Positions 49,435 through 60,963 of a stretch of DNA of 64,000 bases are shown piece after piece. The notes beneath the pieces were generated by a model that saw nothing but the letters and a program-made list of their open reading frames with translations, searched no databases and was not told the origin of the DNA. Both the position numbers and the translations under genes were made by a program. Every line of letters begins with the position of its first letter. Within the stretch, counting starts at the first letter, position 1. The stretch covers positions 248,001-312,000 of the forward strand of contig CM007992.1 in assembly GCA_002189035.1 (NCBI GenBank). The letters are read 5' to 3'. The stretch is from Utricularia gibba (Eukaryota > Streptophyta > Magnoliopsida > Lamiales > Lentibulariaceae).

Positions 49435-51503
49435 CTACGTTGTCAGCTGCAGTTTCCTCTGCATTTGCTTTGTGATCTGCCCTGCTGCGTTGATCATCTC
49501 CTTGGCGTCTTCTGCGCTGGTAGAAGCTGGACTGTCGGAGGTATCGGAGCCGCTATGCTCACCACCTGTTCGCTCTTTGTTCGACCAGAGTCGAGCGAAG
49601 ATCTTCTTCTTCTTCCGGGAAGCTTTGTCACCACTAGATGATCTGGAGTCGTTTGTGGCTCTGTCCTGTCTCTGATGTTTCAGCTCATCGGATGCTTGGT
49701 CAACATCCCATTCCTCGTCGGAGTTGGTGGTTGCAGACCTTGAGCTCCCGTAAGAGCCTCGTGGGGGTAGGCCTGGAAAGCTGGGAGGCTGGGAACCGTT
49801 TGCTGCGGATGATTGTGCTTGCTGGAAGAAGAGAACTTGGACAACTACACGCAGGGGGAGCCTGTCATTTTGGACAGCGTGCGCGCACGCTGCTGTAGAG
49901 AGCTTCCGGCAGTCCATCAACTGGCAGATCCTCCGTTTCTCGTTCTTTGACAAGTCAGGGTGTTCCTGCGTTTAAGAACAGAGCACAGTACATAACCGGC
50001 TAGCAGAAAATGGAAGAAAACCAACTCAAGATCTATGGATGGTATGCGATGCACACCTTCAAGTACATGTCGATGGCCCGGTAAATCGCATCATGGTTAG
50101 ATCTCGGAAACCCGGAAACCAGTTCAGCTAGATTGATGAACTGGGATGAAGATAACAGTGGATCACGGGCAGCTTCAGCTAGGTAGTCATCGACCAACCT
50201 AGCCACCTTGGTCTTGGAAGCATCACCTGACTCCGAGTCATTCAGTGATTCAGTCGGAGAACATGATTGGCCGACGAACATTTGAACCAGTTCATGCAAC
50301 ACATCCATGTTGTACAGTGCCATTTCACCGTTTGGAGAAGAAAACAGGAGATCAGAAACGGCTGCATCCTCAAGCTGCCGAGAGATACTCCGCATAAGCT
50401 CCTTTCTAGCCGTCCCCTTGCAGTCTAAAATGATTGATGAATGCAGTAAACTAAGCAGGAAACCACAGGGTACAGAGCCCTTCTCTTTGGGCAACAAGCT
50501 TGAGATTGTATCCACCAAGTGGCGTGATTTCTCAACATCGCCCCCTGGTATGGTTCCATGTCTTAAGCTGGGAAGCCTTCTCGAGGCATATGCCATCAAG
50601 GATTCCCCGAAGACATCAGGACTAAGTGTCCCTGCAGTTCGTATGGCTGTGATAACTTCCTTGTACAGCTCAACTGGAAGTTCACAGAGGTCTTCCACCC
50701 ACCAGTCTTTTGGGACTATGTGTTGTTTAATAACACCATTCCATTGAGGATCATGCCCGATCTCAGACAGGAGCTTTTTGCGGTTATAAGTGTACGACCA
50801 GTCGACTTTGGAAGGCTCAGTAGTAGCTTTTGCAGCTATAGAATCTACACAACATCTGATGATCTTCAACTCCTCTGCCCATGGAAGAAAGGATCTGGTT
50901 GTTTGGAGGACAATTATGGAATCCTTCCAGCTCCTGAAGACACTGGAACTCAGAAACACATCAATCTTGTATACCAGATTTCCCTTCTCCACATTCTCAT
51001 ACATCCCCAGAAACTCAGCAGCGCACCGCGCTAATACCACATTATATGCATTGAGAGTCACCACCATGCTGTAGCAAAACTTGGCACATATCTCAAATGC
51101 TGCAGGTCCACCAGGGATGCTACTCACGATGATCTCATCATGGCTTGATTCTGCAACAAGCTTCTGAAGAAGAGAGCACTTGGAGAGAAGAGGAAACTGC
51201 AGGTGAAAGCAATTCCTGTAAGTTAGCTGTAACATACATGAATTTTTCAGGCTGTAAACAAGCATTACCTTGTGGACATAAAACTTGACATCTCCAACAA
51301 TGATAGCAATATCGGATGCCAATTCCGTCGCAACATATCTGCGAAAACGCACAACGCAATTGACAAACAAAACCAGAAGCAAACTTCTTGTTCAAGAAGT
51401 GCACAAAAGAAAAGGAAAACACAAGCAGGGGTGAAACTTACCTGATGTTTTCCCCATCAGACTGGAACTGATCAGGCTTTGATCCAAGCTTCATAAACTT
51501 CAT
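49435..51503 (-). CDS. BTB-NPH3 (NRL) protein, NPY-type
   Basis: NRL-family protein of the NPY clade, which acts with PID/AGC kinases in auxin-dependent organogenesis and PIN localisation. Four exons: 51442..51503, 51269..51338, 50057..51196, 49435..49965, 600 residues. The N-terminus MKFMKLGSKPDQFQ is typical of NPY proteins. A BTB domain follows (SDIAIIVGDVKFYVHKFPLL). The NPH3 domain contains PKDWWVEDLCELPVELYKEV and the conserved RSNHDAIYRAIDMYLK at an exon end. The last exon holds DLSKNEKRRICQLMDCRKLS. The C-terminus is Ser-rich with KKKKIFARLWS. Intact. Confidence 0.92.
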
Positions 51504-54031
51504 TTTTTAAGGGCGGGTCGTTTTGGGGGTATTATTTTTCAGCAGCAACAGAAACAGGAGAAAGAAGACCCTTCTGAACCAAACCGCTGCCTGAGCTTGG
51601 CTGAATGGCTAGCTGCAATGATATTTCCTAAAGAATTGGATTATCAAGAAGAAGTGGTAAAAGTCTGCAGATCTCTAGTTCAGAATTCAGGACCAACAGT
51701 CACTATTCAGTGACAATATTTCAACAACCAACGACGTTGGAGAGACCTGTCAAAGCCAACACAATACAGGTATGAGAGGAGGACCACCAAAACCACAGAC
51801 AAGAGGAATTGACTGAGAACATCAAACCAATGCTGCAACAAAGGGTTTCCGAAATTGAGCAATCAGTGACTAAACAAGGCTAGAATTCCAAGAATCTAGT
51901 CAAGCAATCATATTGACAATGTTCCCATCAATAAACAACCGTTTTCTTTCAGAATCGAGAAGAATAGCACATGATTACAGAGGTATAAACTTAGAAAATG
52001 TACATAACAGCATCAAAAGATAGAGAAGTTGAGTGCTTTGCTTGAACTAATCGATTCAGAAAAGAAACCCCGTTAAAGAAGGCGCTCCAACTTACCTTTG
52101 AACAAAAAACAACTACAGTGTGAGATGATGAAAGAGCTCGTCTTCTCCATTAAAGACAGGAAGAAAGGGGAAAACAAGAAAAATAAGGCAGTGGGCGAAA
52201 AAGGTACAGTGTGAGATGATGAAGTTCGCCACTGACGAATAAGAAAAGAAACTCAACCCCACCATCAAATTTTACAGTGAGGGTTTACCCAACAAAAGCC
52301 GCAAAAAACCAAGGCATTAAAGACGAGCTGTCCCAAAAATTTGCTAGCCACCATGACAACACGATGTTCTCTGAAAAAACCCAGATTCAGAATTTATCGC
52401 TATCATCTATCTCTTCAGATTGAGCACAAACCGCCCCACCATCAATACCTCTCAGACTCCACCGTCCATATTCTCTGCTTTTCATACAATGAATCAAGAT
52501 CTCCATTTTTTCGCATGTAAAATCTTTAAAATAAGCAGCACAGAGATTGCGAAAAGTGGGATCCATGTAGAAAATTCTCCCACTTTTTTCAGCCTTTCAT
52601 CTTCATCGTGGAATATGGGACCCCTGAGTCGATAAAAATACATGCACCCCCACAGTGTTTGGCACGCCAAGCTGACACTATTGCACCCTTTATGATAAAC
52701 TTTATATTCTTTTTCCCTCTTCTTCTGCTTGGAATTTTCTCCCATGGCATAATTCCTTTTATGGAAGAACGAATGGCTTCCTTTCATCCATCCCTTTCTC
52801 CCGTACTTCAATGAAAGTGGCATCCAGTCCAGGCCATAACACACCAACCATACCTTTTTTCCCAATCAAAGGAACAAATAAAGTCTCCAAATTCTCCATT
52901 AAAGTAGAGGAATATTGAAACTTAACAGACGGATTATTCGATCTTGACTTCAATGAAACCACAACACTCCATAAAGATCCATTTTTTATTGCCTTCTTCT
53001 TCAAAGTGCAGCTAAAATGAGCAGAGCCCAGGTGACAGTACATGTGCAGAGGAACGATAGTGCAGATGCCTTCACAATTCAAACTTTAGCGCATAAAAAA
53101 GAAGGATAGATAGCCAAGGTCTCGACGCAAATGAAAAAAACCGATGGATTTTATGGGTCTTGGACCTGGCGGACAAACCATGAGCACGTTCCCTCTTGCG
53201 TTCTTATCCTTCTCTCTTTGCTTCAGGACACATCGCAATCCGCACGTTAATGCTCTCACCTCCACCGGCCCCTCCCGCAACTGTCCAAAATCCCGAGGGT
53301 ATTGAAGTCCTGCCATGTCGGGGTTGCTCTGAGTCAAGCATCAACGGTCAGCAATTTCTAATGGGCTTCATCTGGCCTTTATTAATTGGGCTTTTAGGCC
53401 AGCCCGTCATAGTAAGGCCCAAATCACGTAGATCAGCCCAAATTTGTTTAATTGGACCTTAGGATTTAACATTTTAATACAGTATCTTGGGCCTCGCAAA
53501 TGGCCCTGCAAGACCATAGCTATAAAGGCCCTGCCGGACAGCATGTTGATCTTAGGACCAGAAAGAGGAAACAGCTTTCTCACATGAAGAGGAAACACAG
53601 CAGCTCCGACATGAAGAGAAGCCGCATCAAGAACGAAATGGCGTCGAAATGAGAATAAAGTTGATTAATTTTCTGCAGGAATGAGGAGTGGATAGAAATG
53701 GTGGACTCCCAGTACACCAACGATGGATTGCAGCAAGTTCATGCACTCCATCAGATTGGTTTCAGAACAATTCAAACTACTCCATGTAATTAGCATGTAA
53801 TCACGAAAGATGAAGCAAAGATAAACGAATCCAGGAGAAGTGGAATGCAGAAAGCATCAGGGGGATTCAGCGAAAGAGAATATTGAATTGAGAGTGCAAA
53901 TTTTATAAGCAATGGATAGGGGAAAAGCGTAGAACAGTTCGAGAAAGAGTCAATCACACTGCCTTCACTAAGCACTGAATAGAAAATTATCGAAGTAAAA
54001 ATTGGGAGCGACTGACCAAAGAACCAATCGA
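51504..54031. other. 2.5-kb spacer between the NPY-type gene and uL24
   Basis: NPY-type gene promoter and leader, then the 3' region of uL24. Short open frames (for example 52494..52865 and 53086..53337 on -) have no family resemblance. No repeat or RNA gene recognised. Confidence 0.45.
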
Positions 54032-54472
54032 CTAATCGATGGTCTGCATAATATCTTCAGCAGTGAATTTGGTACCCTTGTCTTTGTCCACGGCGGCGCG
54101 TCCCTTAGCCTTGCGATCGAGGAGCGACTTGCGATCTTTGTCGAGGCGGAGCTTGGTGATGACAACCTTTGACGGATGAATGCCGACGTTGACTGTGGAG
54201 CCGTTGGCCTTCTCCCGAGTGATGCGCTCGATGTGGATACACCACTTCTTGCGGTAAACCTGGACTATTTTACCCTCACGCCCCTTGTAGGTTCCGCGCA
54301 CAACCTGCACTTCGTCGTCCTTCCGCACCGGCATCGATCGAACGTTGTACTTGGTACGGAGATCGCGGGTGAGCGGCGCGCTCATAATAACGCGGCGCAC
54401 GCTCGAAGGCGCCGTGAAATGCGCCTTCCGGTTCTTGCGACGGGAGGACGAGACGCGAGGATTGTACTTCAT
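54032..54472 (-). CDS. RPL26: 60S ribosomal protein uL24 (RPL26)
   Basis: Large-subunit ribosomal protein. Intronless, 146 residues, the plant length. Begins [20 protein letters not shown] and has the KOW motif [21 protein letters not shown]-terminus [12 protein letters not shown] telo-box (AAACCCTAG) lies about 55 nt upstream of the ATG. Intact. Confidence 0.97.
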   Translation of the reverse strand: MKYNPRVSSSRRKNRKAHFTAPSSVRRVIMSAPLTRDLRTKYNVRSMPVRKDDEVQVVRGTYKGREGKIVQVYRKKWCIHIERITREKANGSTVNVGIHPSKVVITKLRLDKDRKSLLDRKAKGRAAVDKDKGTKFTAEDIMQTID

Positions 54473-54526
54473 CTCTTCGTCGTCCCTGTTGCTGTGGTTC
54501 CTTCGGATCTGAGATACTGCGACTTG

Positions 54527-54535
54527 CTAGGGTTT
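54527..54535 (-). promoter_or_regulatory. Telo-box of the uL24 gene
   Basis: AAACCCTAG on the minus strand, upstream of the ATG at 54472. Typical of plant ribosomal-protein genes and parallel to the element in front of eL39 in this window. Confidence 0.6.
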
Positions 54536-54559
54536 CCAGAGGTTTTAAGAGGAACGCAG

Positions 54560-55466
54560 CCCATCACATATGGGTCAGCCTGACGATTAGCCCATATGAA
54601 TACAATCAACGGGCCCAAAAGTTTCAACACTAGTTACCTTGGGCTTCACTTCACTTGAACGTGATGCGCATGCCTTACCAGTTACCACCAGTGTACATTA
54701 TGTAACTACGAAATTACCCCTCACATCTCAAAAGACATCATCATCTCCCAGCCGGCAGCCACTCCCTAACCAAGGAGGTAAAAGTAATTGTCTCACTTTC
54801 AATTTTCGAATAAACATATAATTAAATATCACTCTAGAATATAAAATATTATTATATATTAAGTAATTTTTTAATTTATATATTTAATATAATGAATGAA
54901 ATATTCAATCAATTTTTTATTTCAATTCTTACTCATACTAAATCTAATTTAATAATATTATATATTATTAATAATATATTATGAATTAAATATTCAAACA
55001 ATTCAATAATATTCATAATTTTCAAATTATTTTATTTGACTATAAATTAATTTCACTCACATTAAATACTAATTAAATTAAAACATTCTATATTAACCAT
55101 TGCGGGGATACCTTGATCTCAAATGACATTAGCTGCATGTGCCCTCCGATGCATCAAGTGCCCATGTTGAGATTGGAGCCCTAGTTTAAAGAAACTTGTA
55201 ACATAGAATCCATAGCGAGGCCACCGGATCTGCATAGATTAGATAGCCTCATCAATCGATGTACGGTATAGTTCGTTGCTTTCGCTTGGCACAAGCAGTT
55301 AAGTTTCCACGTCCAGGGACAGTAGGAATGAATGAGTCTCCTCAACACGCAGTTAATGCCCTCGCTGCCTCAACTTAATTGCCTGCATCCACCAACGCGC
55401 AGCGCAGGAGCATCCTCATTTGCTTCTTCCCCGCCGCCTTCTTCTCCGACTTAAGCCTCTACGACG
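54560..55466. other. AT-rich intergenic region
   Basis: Divergent spacer between uL24 (-) and the second BTB-NPH3 gene (+). Very AT-rich from about 54800 to 55100. No feature recognised. Confidence 0.5.
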
Positions 55467-57187
55467 ATGGAGAGTGGAAGCAGAAGCTGGGATGAGCTGG
55501 ACGTACGGGGAATGGGAACCATCTATGAAGAAGAAGAAGATTTGTCTTCCTCCAATCTCAATACCCCTGAATTCAGCATCTCTTCCACCCCCTCAAAGAG
55601 TTCCCGGTACTTTCATCATCTGCTTCTTCTTTCGTCTCGAAATGGAGTTTGAAGTTAATTTATCAGTTTCTTTTTTGCAAAATGAAGACCGAGGGATCGA
55701 GATTTTGCTCACAGGTTAATGGGCGGTGATCAAGAAGTGAGCGTCTACGTGCAGGGGTCGTGCTTCCGCCTTCACAAGGTTCTTTGTGTCGTCGTTGATT
55801 CTGCAGATGGGTAGCTTTCAGTGTCATTACTGGATGAGAATCATCACAGTTAGATAGTAACTGGACAGTTGTTTACGTTAGGAATCGTTAAACTTTAAGT
55901 AAATGTGAAGCTGAAAAGTTCTGAAACTCACTGGAAATGGTGGTGGATGGTGCATTTACTTCTCTCTGTTTTCTTCAGAAGCCATTGATGGCGAGGAGCG
56001 AGTATCTGCGACGGCATCTTAACGGCGTCTCCGAGATAACGCTGTCTCCACCGTTAAACTTAACGGCGCAGACATTCTCGTTAATTGCAGATTTCTGTTA
56101 CGGCGCAGCCCTCGCCATAACCCCGTTCAACGTCGCGGCGCTCCGGACGGCAGCGGAGATCCTGGGGATGACCGCGATCTCCGCGTCCGGGGACGAGAAC
56201 CTGTTGCAGAAAACGGAAGCGTACCTCCGCCGAGTAGTCGACGTTAATGGAGAGTGCGCATCGATTGTTCTGGAGTCGTGTTTCTCTCTCCTCCCGGAGG
56301 CGGAGACGGCGGCGGCGCTGGTGAGCAGATGCGTAGAGACCTGGAGCATCACGATCGCGGGAGAAGCCAACGATCTCACCTGCTTAGATGGATTCAAATG
56401 GGTAAAAATTGAGGAACTGGATTTGATTTTATCTGCCCTAACTCGCCGCCTCAGTCAAAGCCACGATGTTCTTTACACAATCATCGATATTCATCTCAAG
56501 GTAAATCTCCATCTTCTTCTCGCCTGCAATTTCAGAGAATGAATTCATTCAGCTTCATCGATTCAGGCGAACATCTCGAAGGTGAATGAAGACCAGAAAA
56601 CTCAACTGTGTAACTACATAGATTGCAGCATACTATCTCCAAGAGTGCTGATGCACGCAGTGAACAACGGGAGAATGCCTCTGAGATTCGTGCTCCAGGC
56701 GATGTTCATGGAGCAACTCAACACCCGGCATTACATAACCTCCGACCCTCAGATCAAAAAGCACGGCAGAAAAGAGGATCCGGTGACTCTCGGCTCGATT
56801 CTCCAACACGAAGCGGCTCTCCGTCAAGTCGCAGACCTAAAAGCCGCCATGAACGCTACAAACTCAAGAATACAGTTCCTGGAGAGAGAATTAAGCACAA
56901 TGAGGAAACTTCTAAGCGAATCGGAATCCATCCGTAGCAGGATCCATTCTGGCAAATCCGCGAGTTTCCGATTGAACTCCGACGGTAGAAAAATTGGAAG
57001 AAACCAAAAAGGATCCATTTCATCGATCAATTTTCGCGAGATGCCGACACAGCCTCCTGCATGGACCGATGGATCGTCATCTGGAAAGGAGAAGAAATTA
57101 GGCAAAGGGTTCATCAAAGGATTGATGATCGCACTCCGACTCCATAAGAAAAGAACGATGGCATGTCCCCAGAGACCGATGATGTAA
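55467..57187 (+). CDS. BTB-NPH3 (NRL) protein, At3g49900-like, with short NPH3 region
   Basis: Four exons: 55467..55606, 55715..55778, 55979..56500, 56567..57187, 448 residues. The N-terminus has an acidic run (GMGTIYEEEEDL). The BTB part is spread over exons 2 and 3 (VSVYVQGSCFRLHK, then KPLMARSEYLRRHL). The end of the NPH3 domain is present (HDVLYTIIDIHLK, then TQLCNYIDCSILSPRVLMHA and NGRMPLRFVLQAMF). The long middle part of the domain, seen in the neighbouring NPY-type gene around WWVEDL, is missing, and no sign of a lost exon was found. A helical region and a basic C-terminus (KKLGKGFIKGLMIALRLHKK) follow. Role unknown. Confidence 0.87.
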
Positions 57188-57368
57188 AATTGTGAAGTTC
57201 TGGGAAATTGAGGATTTCCATCACTGCGACGGCGCATCCACCCGGAGTAACCAGGTTAAAGGTAATCGCCGGCGGACAGGAAACTCAAGTTAGTTGAACA
57301 GGAGGACCTGATGGGTAAGATCTTTCCTTCATTTCCCATCCCCGGGCATTGTTAATATTAGTTTGACT

Positions 57369-58126
57369 CTAATGTTTGACATCATCTTTAGTCTCTGAAA
57401 CTCCTTGGCGTTCGTCACCCGTAACACGAGATGAAGTTCTCCCGTCTTCTGAAAGCGTCTTAGCTTTTCGCCTCCGCTTCACCTTGTTCCTCTTTGGTTC
57501 AACAGCTGTGTATCATGTCACCTGGCTCAGGCATAACTCAACGGCGGCACGAAGATCGGAAACACGGAGCAAAATCCTACCTGAAATCTGGGTAGTGGTA
57601 TTGGACCCTAATGAGCTATTTGCGACGTCCGAACTGCAACAATCCTTCCCGTAATCATTAGAAAACAGAGGGCCAATCATGTTCCTCCGACGGAATGCCG
57701 ATTCTTTCAGCTTCTTCTTTCGAATCTTCTTCCTCTGGGCTCTTGTTAACTTCTGAGTACCCGCCTCTGCGCCACTACTAGATTGAGAAGAATCCCCTCC
57801 ATTATTCTCCGGCTCATCCCCTTCATTATTAAACCAAAAGCCCGACTTACATATCCAAAGCGCTACAGAAATCTCACTGCGTACTTTCAACAAACACCTG
57901 GTGGGTATGTGGAGATCAGCTGCTTCGCCTCCTCCTCGCCCTCATCTGCCTGTACGCGCAACAAAAAAAATAAAAGAGCGGACATAACACAATGAAATCA
58001 CGAAGAGCAGATGATCGTTACTTCCGGAGGAGGAGGAGATTCAGGTGGCGGATAGAGGATCCTCAAAAGTGCGTCGTGAAACTTCTTTCGACGCTCCTCA
58101 GCTCTGTTCATCTTTCGCGAAATCAT
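57369..58126 (-). CDS. Small conserved basic plant protein, probably nucleolar
   Basis: Four exons: 58022..58126, 57898..57949, 57581..57820, 57369..57505, 177 residues. Not recognised as a named family. Visible features are the N-terminal NRAEERRKKFHDALLRILYP, a proline run, a central KLTRAQRKKIRKKKLKESA basic stretch and a second basic block KRNKVKRRRKAKT. The basic stretches resemble nucleolar or ribosome-assembly proteins, which is inference. Stop codons of this gene and the upstream BTB-NPH3 gene lie 180 bp apart (convergent). The exon 3 acceptor is the least certain. Confidence 0.7.
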
Positions 58127-60963
58127 TTTCGTAAATGGAGTAAATTGATTAATATACGCTCCTTGTTGGGCTTATCGTGTCAGTCATAATTAATTATTTG
58201 GGCCACGAAATAGCTCAAAGGCCCTCAATTAAATTCATGCCATTTCAGGCCCAATTCAAGAATTCACAACCGACCCTCCAGTCCAGTATACAAGAATTGA
58301 ACAAACAAATTATTTTTCGATTACGAATATATTAGAGTACATTAGTTAAATTATACTTTTGATAGAAAAATACTTGAATTTTACAATGGAATCGGAGGTA
58401 TTTATAACAATATGTTCTATAATAATATGGAGTAAATGGTGGGAATCACCCTAATGAGACTTCAATTGTAATTGTTGGTCATTTAGAAAAGTTATCATTC
58501 TGTCTTTATTTTTTTATATACTAAGATCAATTTTTTTTTTACATTTATCTACCATGTTTTTCACATAATTAGAAGAGGATGACTACTTTTTTAATATATC
58601 CTTGTAATTGTTTTACAAGATATAAAATGAATGAAGAAAGAAGAATGTGTATTTAAATGAATGATTGCTATAACCAGCATTAGAAATTCTATAAAACTTA
58701 CCATCTTAATAACCCTTTTTTTGTACATATCATATCATAAAATAGTTAATGAAAATTTTAATATTGATATTGAAAAAGAAAATGATACAAAGGACAAGTC
58801 AGGGTATGAGAATGGAACTGGAGATGGGCATCGGGTGGGGGAGAATCCAACGCTGATGGTGACATGACGAGGGTGCTTAATTTGGAGGCTGACAATCTTC
58901 AGAACCAGAGACGGGTTTCTGGGTAACGACTGGGGATCAATGTCTTAAATGAACTTCACAAGAGCTGAAAAAAGATTTCTGCTTTTCTTTTCTTTACGAA
59001 AAAGGGTTGGTATTGCAGAGAGCTTTAGCTCTCCTGCACCCTCCACTCTTGCTGTTTCTGCTCTCATGTCCTTCTCAATCTCCATCCTCGTTGACCTCTC
59101 TCCCCTTTTATGGCGTTAAATTTGATGCTAATCAGGCTCTGTAAGGCGATTCAAGCCATCGACTGATATCCAGCGGGACAAAGTCTTGTGTTTTCCTCTC
59201 ATATTCTTCTTACATGGCCTAGGTTTCATGAACGAATGCATGGAATGAATGGATGGATGGATGGATGGATGGATGGATTGATTCCTGTGCCAAAGGACTG
59301 CGAAACGAGCAGTAGAATATACCTTTAGACAGTTGCTTTCCGGGGTGGGTGGGTCTGTTTCGAATGAGTTAGTAGCAGCAATAACCCTAACAATGTGTGT
59401 TTTCATAGCTCCTGAGCGTGAAGCACCATGGTGTTTACAGATGGATCCGGAGGCAAAAGAAGTATAAAACATGTGTATTTCAATGGGTAGTGGTGCAGAA
59501 TGCAGATCCCGATGAAATTGGAGAGCCGATAAGATGATGCCGGTTCGAAAACGTCGTTGCATCTGCTGCCTTGTTTTCTTTACAAAGCTTTTGCAGAGGA
59601 GAAAGGAAAAGAGAAAACCCTAGATTCCTGTACGATGAGCTTTGGAGAAGAGTTCCTTTTCTCGTGGGGCACCCGATCAGATCGCCCTCTCAGCCCACTC
59701 GGATGATTTCTGTCTTTTTGGGTTGTCTCAGCAAAATGCCGATCAACTGGAGGGGCGAAAAGCGAAGCCCGCCTGCCTGTGGCTTCGTGAAGGAGAGAGG
59801 TCCCCCGTCCTCCCTCCCCGCTGCTTTTCAAGGGGATTCAGCTGAAACGAAGCACACTAACACTATACATCCTTGGCAAACATTTTTGTTAATTAAATTT
59901 AATATTTGTTCTTACAACCCACAAAGCATGGCACTTTGCCCACACGAAAACGAATGCTACTGGCTAGCTATGGAGATGAGGGAGAGAGAGGAGAGGCCTG
60001 CTGCTGGGGTACTTGGCCGTGGGCAGAATCCAGAAGCACACAGTGCTTCTGGCCATGGAGAGAAATCTGTGCGAAGATATCTTCTCAGAGGAATTGGGTC
60101 AGCTCGCCGGTCATCAATAAATCACTGCATGTCGACATTTATTTGAGCTGAGGAGTAGGACAGCATTACGACTGAGACAGGCAACCCATGTGTTCGTTTG
60201 TTAATAATCTGATCAAATTGTGAAATCAAAATTTGATCTTTTCATTACCATGTACGAGGTGTGTGCACTTAATGTTCTTGCAGACTGCATACAGGCATCA
60301 GTTTCTCTGGGTACTGCGATGGGGGGTGGCAGTTCACATTGTCCTGCAGGAGACACTGGTTTTCTCCAGTCGGCAATAGTGCGGCACCTGTTTTGGACCT
60401 TAGGGTGTTTTGCGTTGTCTGTTTCAAGAAGTAGCTGTTGTCTGTGGAAGTGTAGGATGCTGCTGCTGGAAAATAAATGCAAGTTTTTGTTGTTAATGAA
60501 ATGAAATGAGAAAATCAAAAGGGATGTTACATAAAAAAAAGTGGATTAATGATGGATTTTAGCAAGCGCAGATCCCGATGGAATGCAGGAAGGATTCCTA
60601 GCATTGTTTGCTGGAGCTCATTCTTTTTGTTTGAGTTTAAAGAGCGCTGCTTTGTGCTCTTTAGAAATCTTTTCAGAGGATAAAAAAAGCAAAAGGAGGC
60701 AGTACACAGATTGAGACACATTTGCTTTGGACTAGATTTTGTTTAAGATTTTACTCATGCCAGCAGCTATAAAACGGAAGAAGTGTGAAGAATCCAGGAG
60801 AGGGTGTGGGAGAGTTATTTCAAATGGAGAGCGAGAAGATCCGCTTGAGACATGATCATTATTTTATTTCTTTCCAATGATTGACTTGCTTTCTTCAACT
60901 TGAGAGAACTTGCCCAGAATCTTCCCCTTTTCTCGTTTTCCTGTCTGAAGTTGAGAATGCAAG
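58127..60963. other. 2.8-kb upstream region of AINTEGUMENTA
   Basis: Long non-coding spacer, AT-rich to about 58800. It contains a GGAT microsatellite. Several open frames on both strands have no family resemblance. Probably holds the ANT promoter and leader. Confidence 0.5.
59247..59278. repeat. (GGAT)n microsatellite
   Basis: About seven GGAT units in tandem, about 1.7 kb upstream of the ANT start codon. Confidence 0.9.

Noticed and set aside
52494-52865. 123-codon - strand frame with a hydrophobic end
   Set aside because: No homologous features and no supporting splice or promoter signs; sits in a spacer.
59249-59278. CRISPR-like or satellite array
   Set aside because: Only a four-base microsatellite; no spacer structure, and the window is plant nuclear DNA.
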